DNA of 22,006 bases, taken from the IMG/VR virus record IMGVR_UViG_3300025138_000425, positions 1 to 22,006 of that record; one strand, written 5' to 3'. How positions within the stretch are numbered: position 1 is the stretch's first letter; each line of letters begins with the position of its first letter. A program made the translations under genes and the position numbers. The DNA is from a virus. Shown in pieces: positions 21,771 through 22,006 of the stretch. Under the pieces are notes generated by a model, which saw nothing but the letters and a program-made list of their open reading frames with translations, was not told where the DNA came from and ran no database searches.

Positions 21771-22006
21771 CTATGCCTCCAACGCTGTAATACGTGCTTC
21801 AAGAGCATCGTTCTTTGCGGATAGTTCTTGTATGGCTTTAACCAACACAGGAATTAATCTTTCTCTTGATACAGATAGAATTTTATCATCGTCGCTTTCA
21901 GAGTATGAGACAGCAGAAGAAAAAACTGTTTGTAACTCTTGTGCAACAAATCCTGCTTTAATTGTTTGTGTAGGATTTCTTTTATAAGCAAAGTCACGAA
22001 CTTTCA
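21771..22006 (-). CDS. C-terminal end of a tail fibre/spike with S74 intramolecular chaperone domain (partial)
   Basis: A leftward frame enters from the right edge and ends at TAG (21771-21773). The 77 residues visible read 'KVRDFAYKRNPTQTIKAGFV', then 'AQELQTVFSSAV', 'ILSVSRERLIPVLVKAIQEL', and finish in a Leu-rich coil 'KNDALEARITALEA'. 'GFVAQEL' plus 'L.PVLVKAIQEL' and a closing trimeric coiled coil are the signature of Peptidase_S74 domains, which help phage fibres and spikes trimerise and then cleave themselves off. The catalytic Ser end of the domain and the fibre body lie outside the window. Confidence 0.82.
   Translation of the reverse strand, partial: KVRDFAYKRNPTQTIKAGFVAQELQTVFSSAVSYSESDDDKILSVSRERLIPVLVKAIQELSAKNDALEARITALEA

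Noticed and set aside
1-22006. CRISPR arrays, insertion sequences and rRNA genes
   Set aside because: Read at all scales, I saw no regularly spaced direct repeats, no transposase motifs and no rRNA-like stretches; the only periodic DNA is the coding hendecad repeat.

Overview
The window looks like part of the genome of a tailed DNA phage with a podovirus-type (T7-like) replication toolkit, probably marine. The best clue to lineage is the family A DNA polymerase at 5062-7104. It carries a DnaJ-like double CxxCxGxG zinc-finger insertion between its exonuclease and polymerase parts, a trait I associate from memory with phages of the HMO-2011 type that infect marine alphaproteobacteria (SAR116, Roseobacter and SAR11 groups). 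Small families seen mainly in marine phages agree with this: DUF3310, MazG, a class II ribonucleotide reductase and a 'GLMARR'-ending structural protein. I cannot name the exact phage or host from sequence alone.

Layout. From 1 to 13508 everything reads rightward in a tightly packed early/replication block with many ATGA, TAATG and ATGAGTAA overlaps. In order: the tail of an unknown gene, a small protein, a SleB-type cell wall hydrolase, then a leader with a good sigma70-like promoter and a 15-nt palindrome. Next come a DUF932 protein, a tyrosine integrase, primase, DnaB/gp4-type helicase, endonuclease VII-like nuclease, DNA polymerase, an acidic-tailed protein (possible ssDNA-binding protein), a Cas4-like PD-(D/E)XK exonuclease with a predicted Fe-S cluster, and T7-type endonuclease I. 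The block ends with small proteins, DUF3310, the B12-dependent ribonucleotide reductase, more small proteins, MazG and a tiny membrane protein. A hairpin at 13512-13541 acts as a likely bidirectional terminator.

From 22006 back to 13532 everything reads leftward and is virion-related: the end of a tail fibre with an S74-type chaperone domain, a free-standing tail-fibre-like module, a small coiled-coil/membrane protein, a 712-residue Ala/Gln/Asn-rich protein with a long 11-residue repeat, two small proteins, a 475-residue protein and a 1128-residue probable internal virion (DNA ejection) protein. The two blocks converge.

How it works together. Primase, helicase and polymerase form the replisome. 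The exonuclease and two different junction-resolving nucleases (endonuclease I and endonuclease VII types) would process recombination intermediates and may recycle host DNA. The reductase and MazG adjust nucleotide pools. The integrase suggests a temperate option, although I see no repressor gene and no tRNA or recognisable attachment site here. The points most worth a second look are the 242-residue hendecad repeat, the duplicated operator-like palindrome, an in-frame nested start at 12561, two resolvases in one genome, a Ser in place of the usual integrase box II His, and a sharp base-composition jump between primase and helicase.
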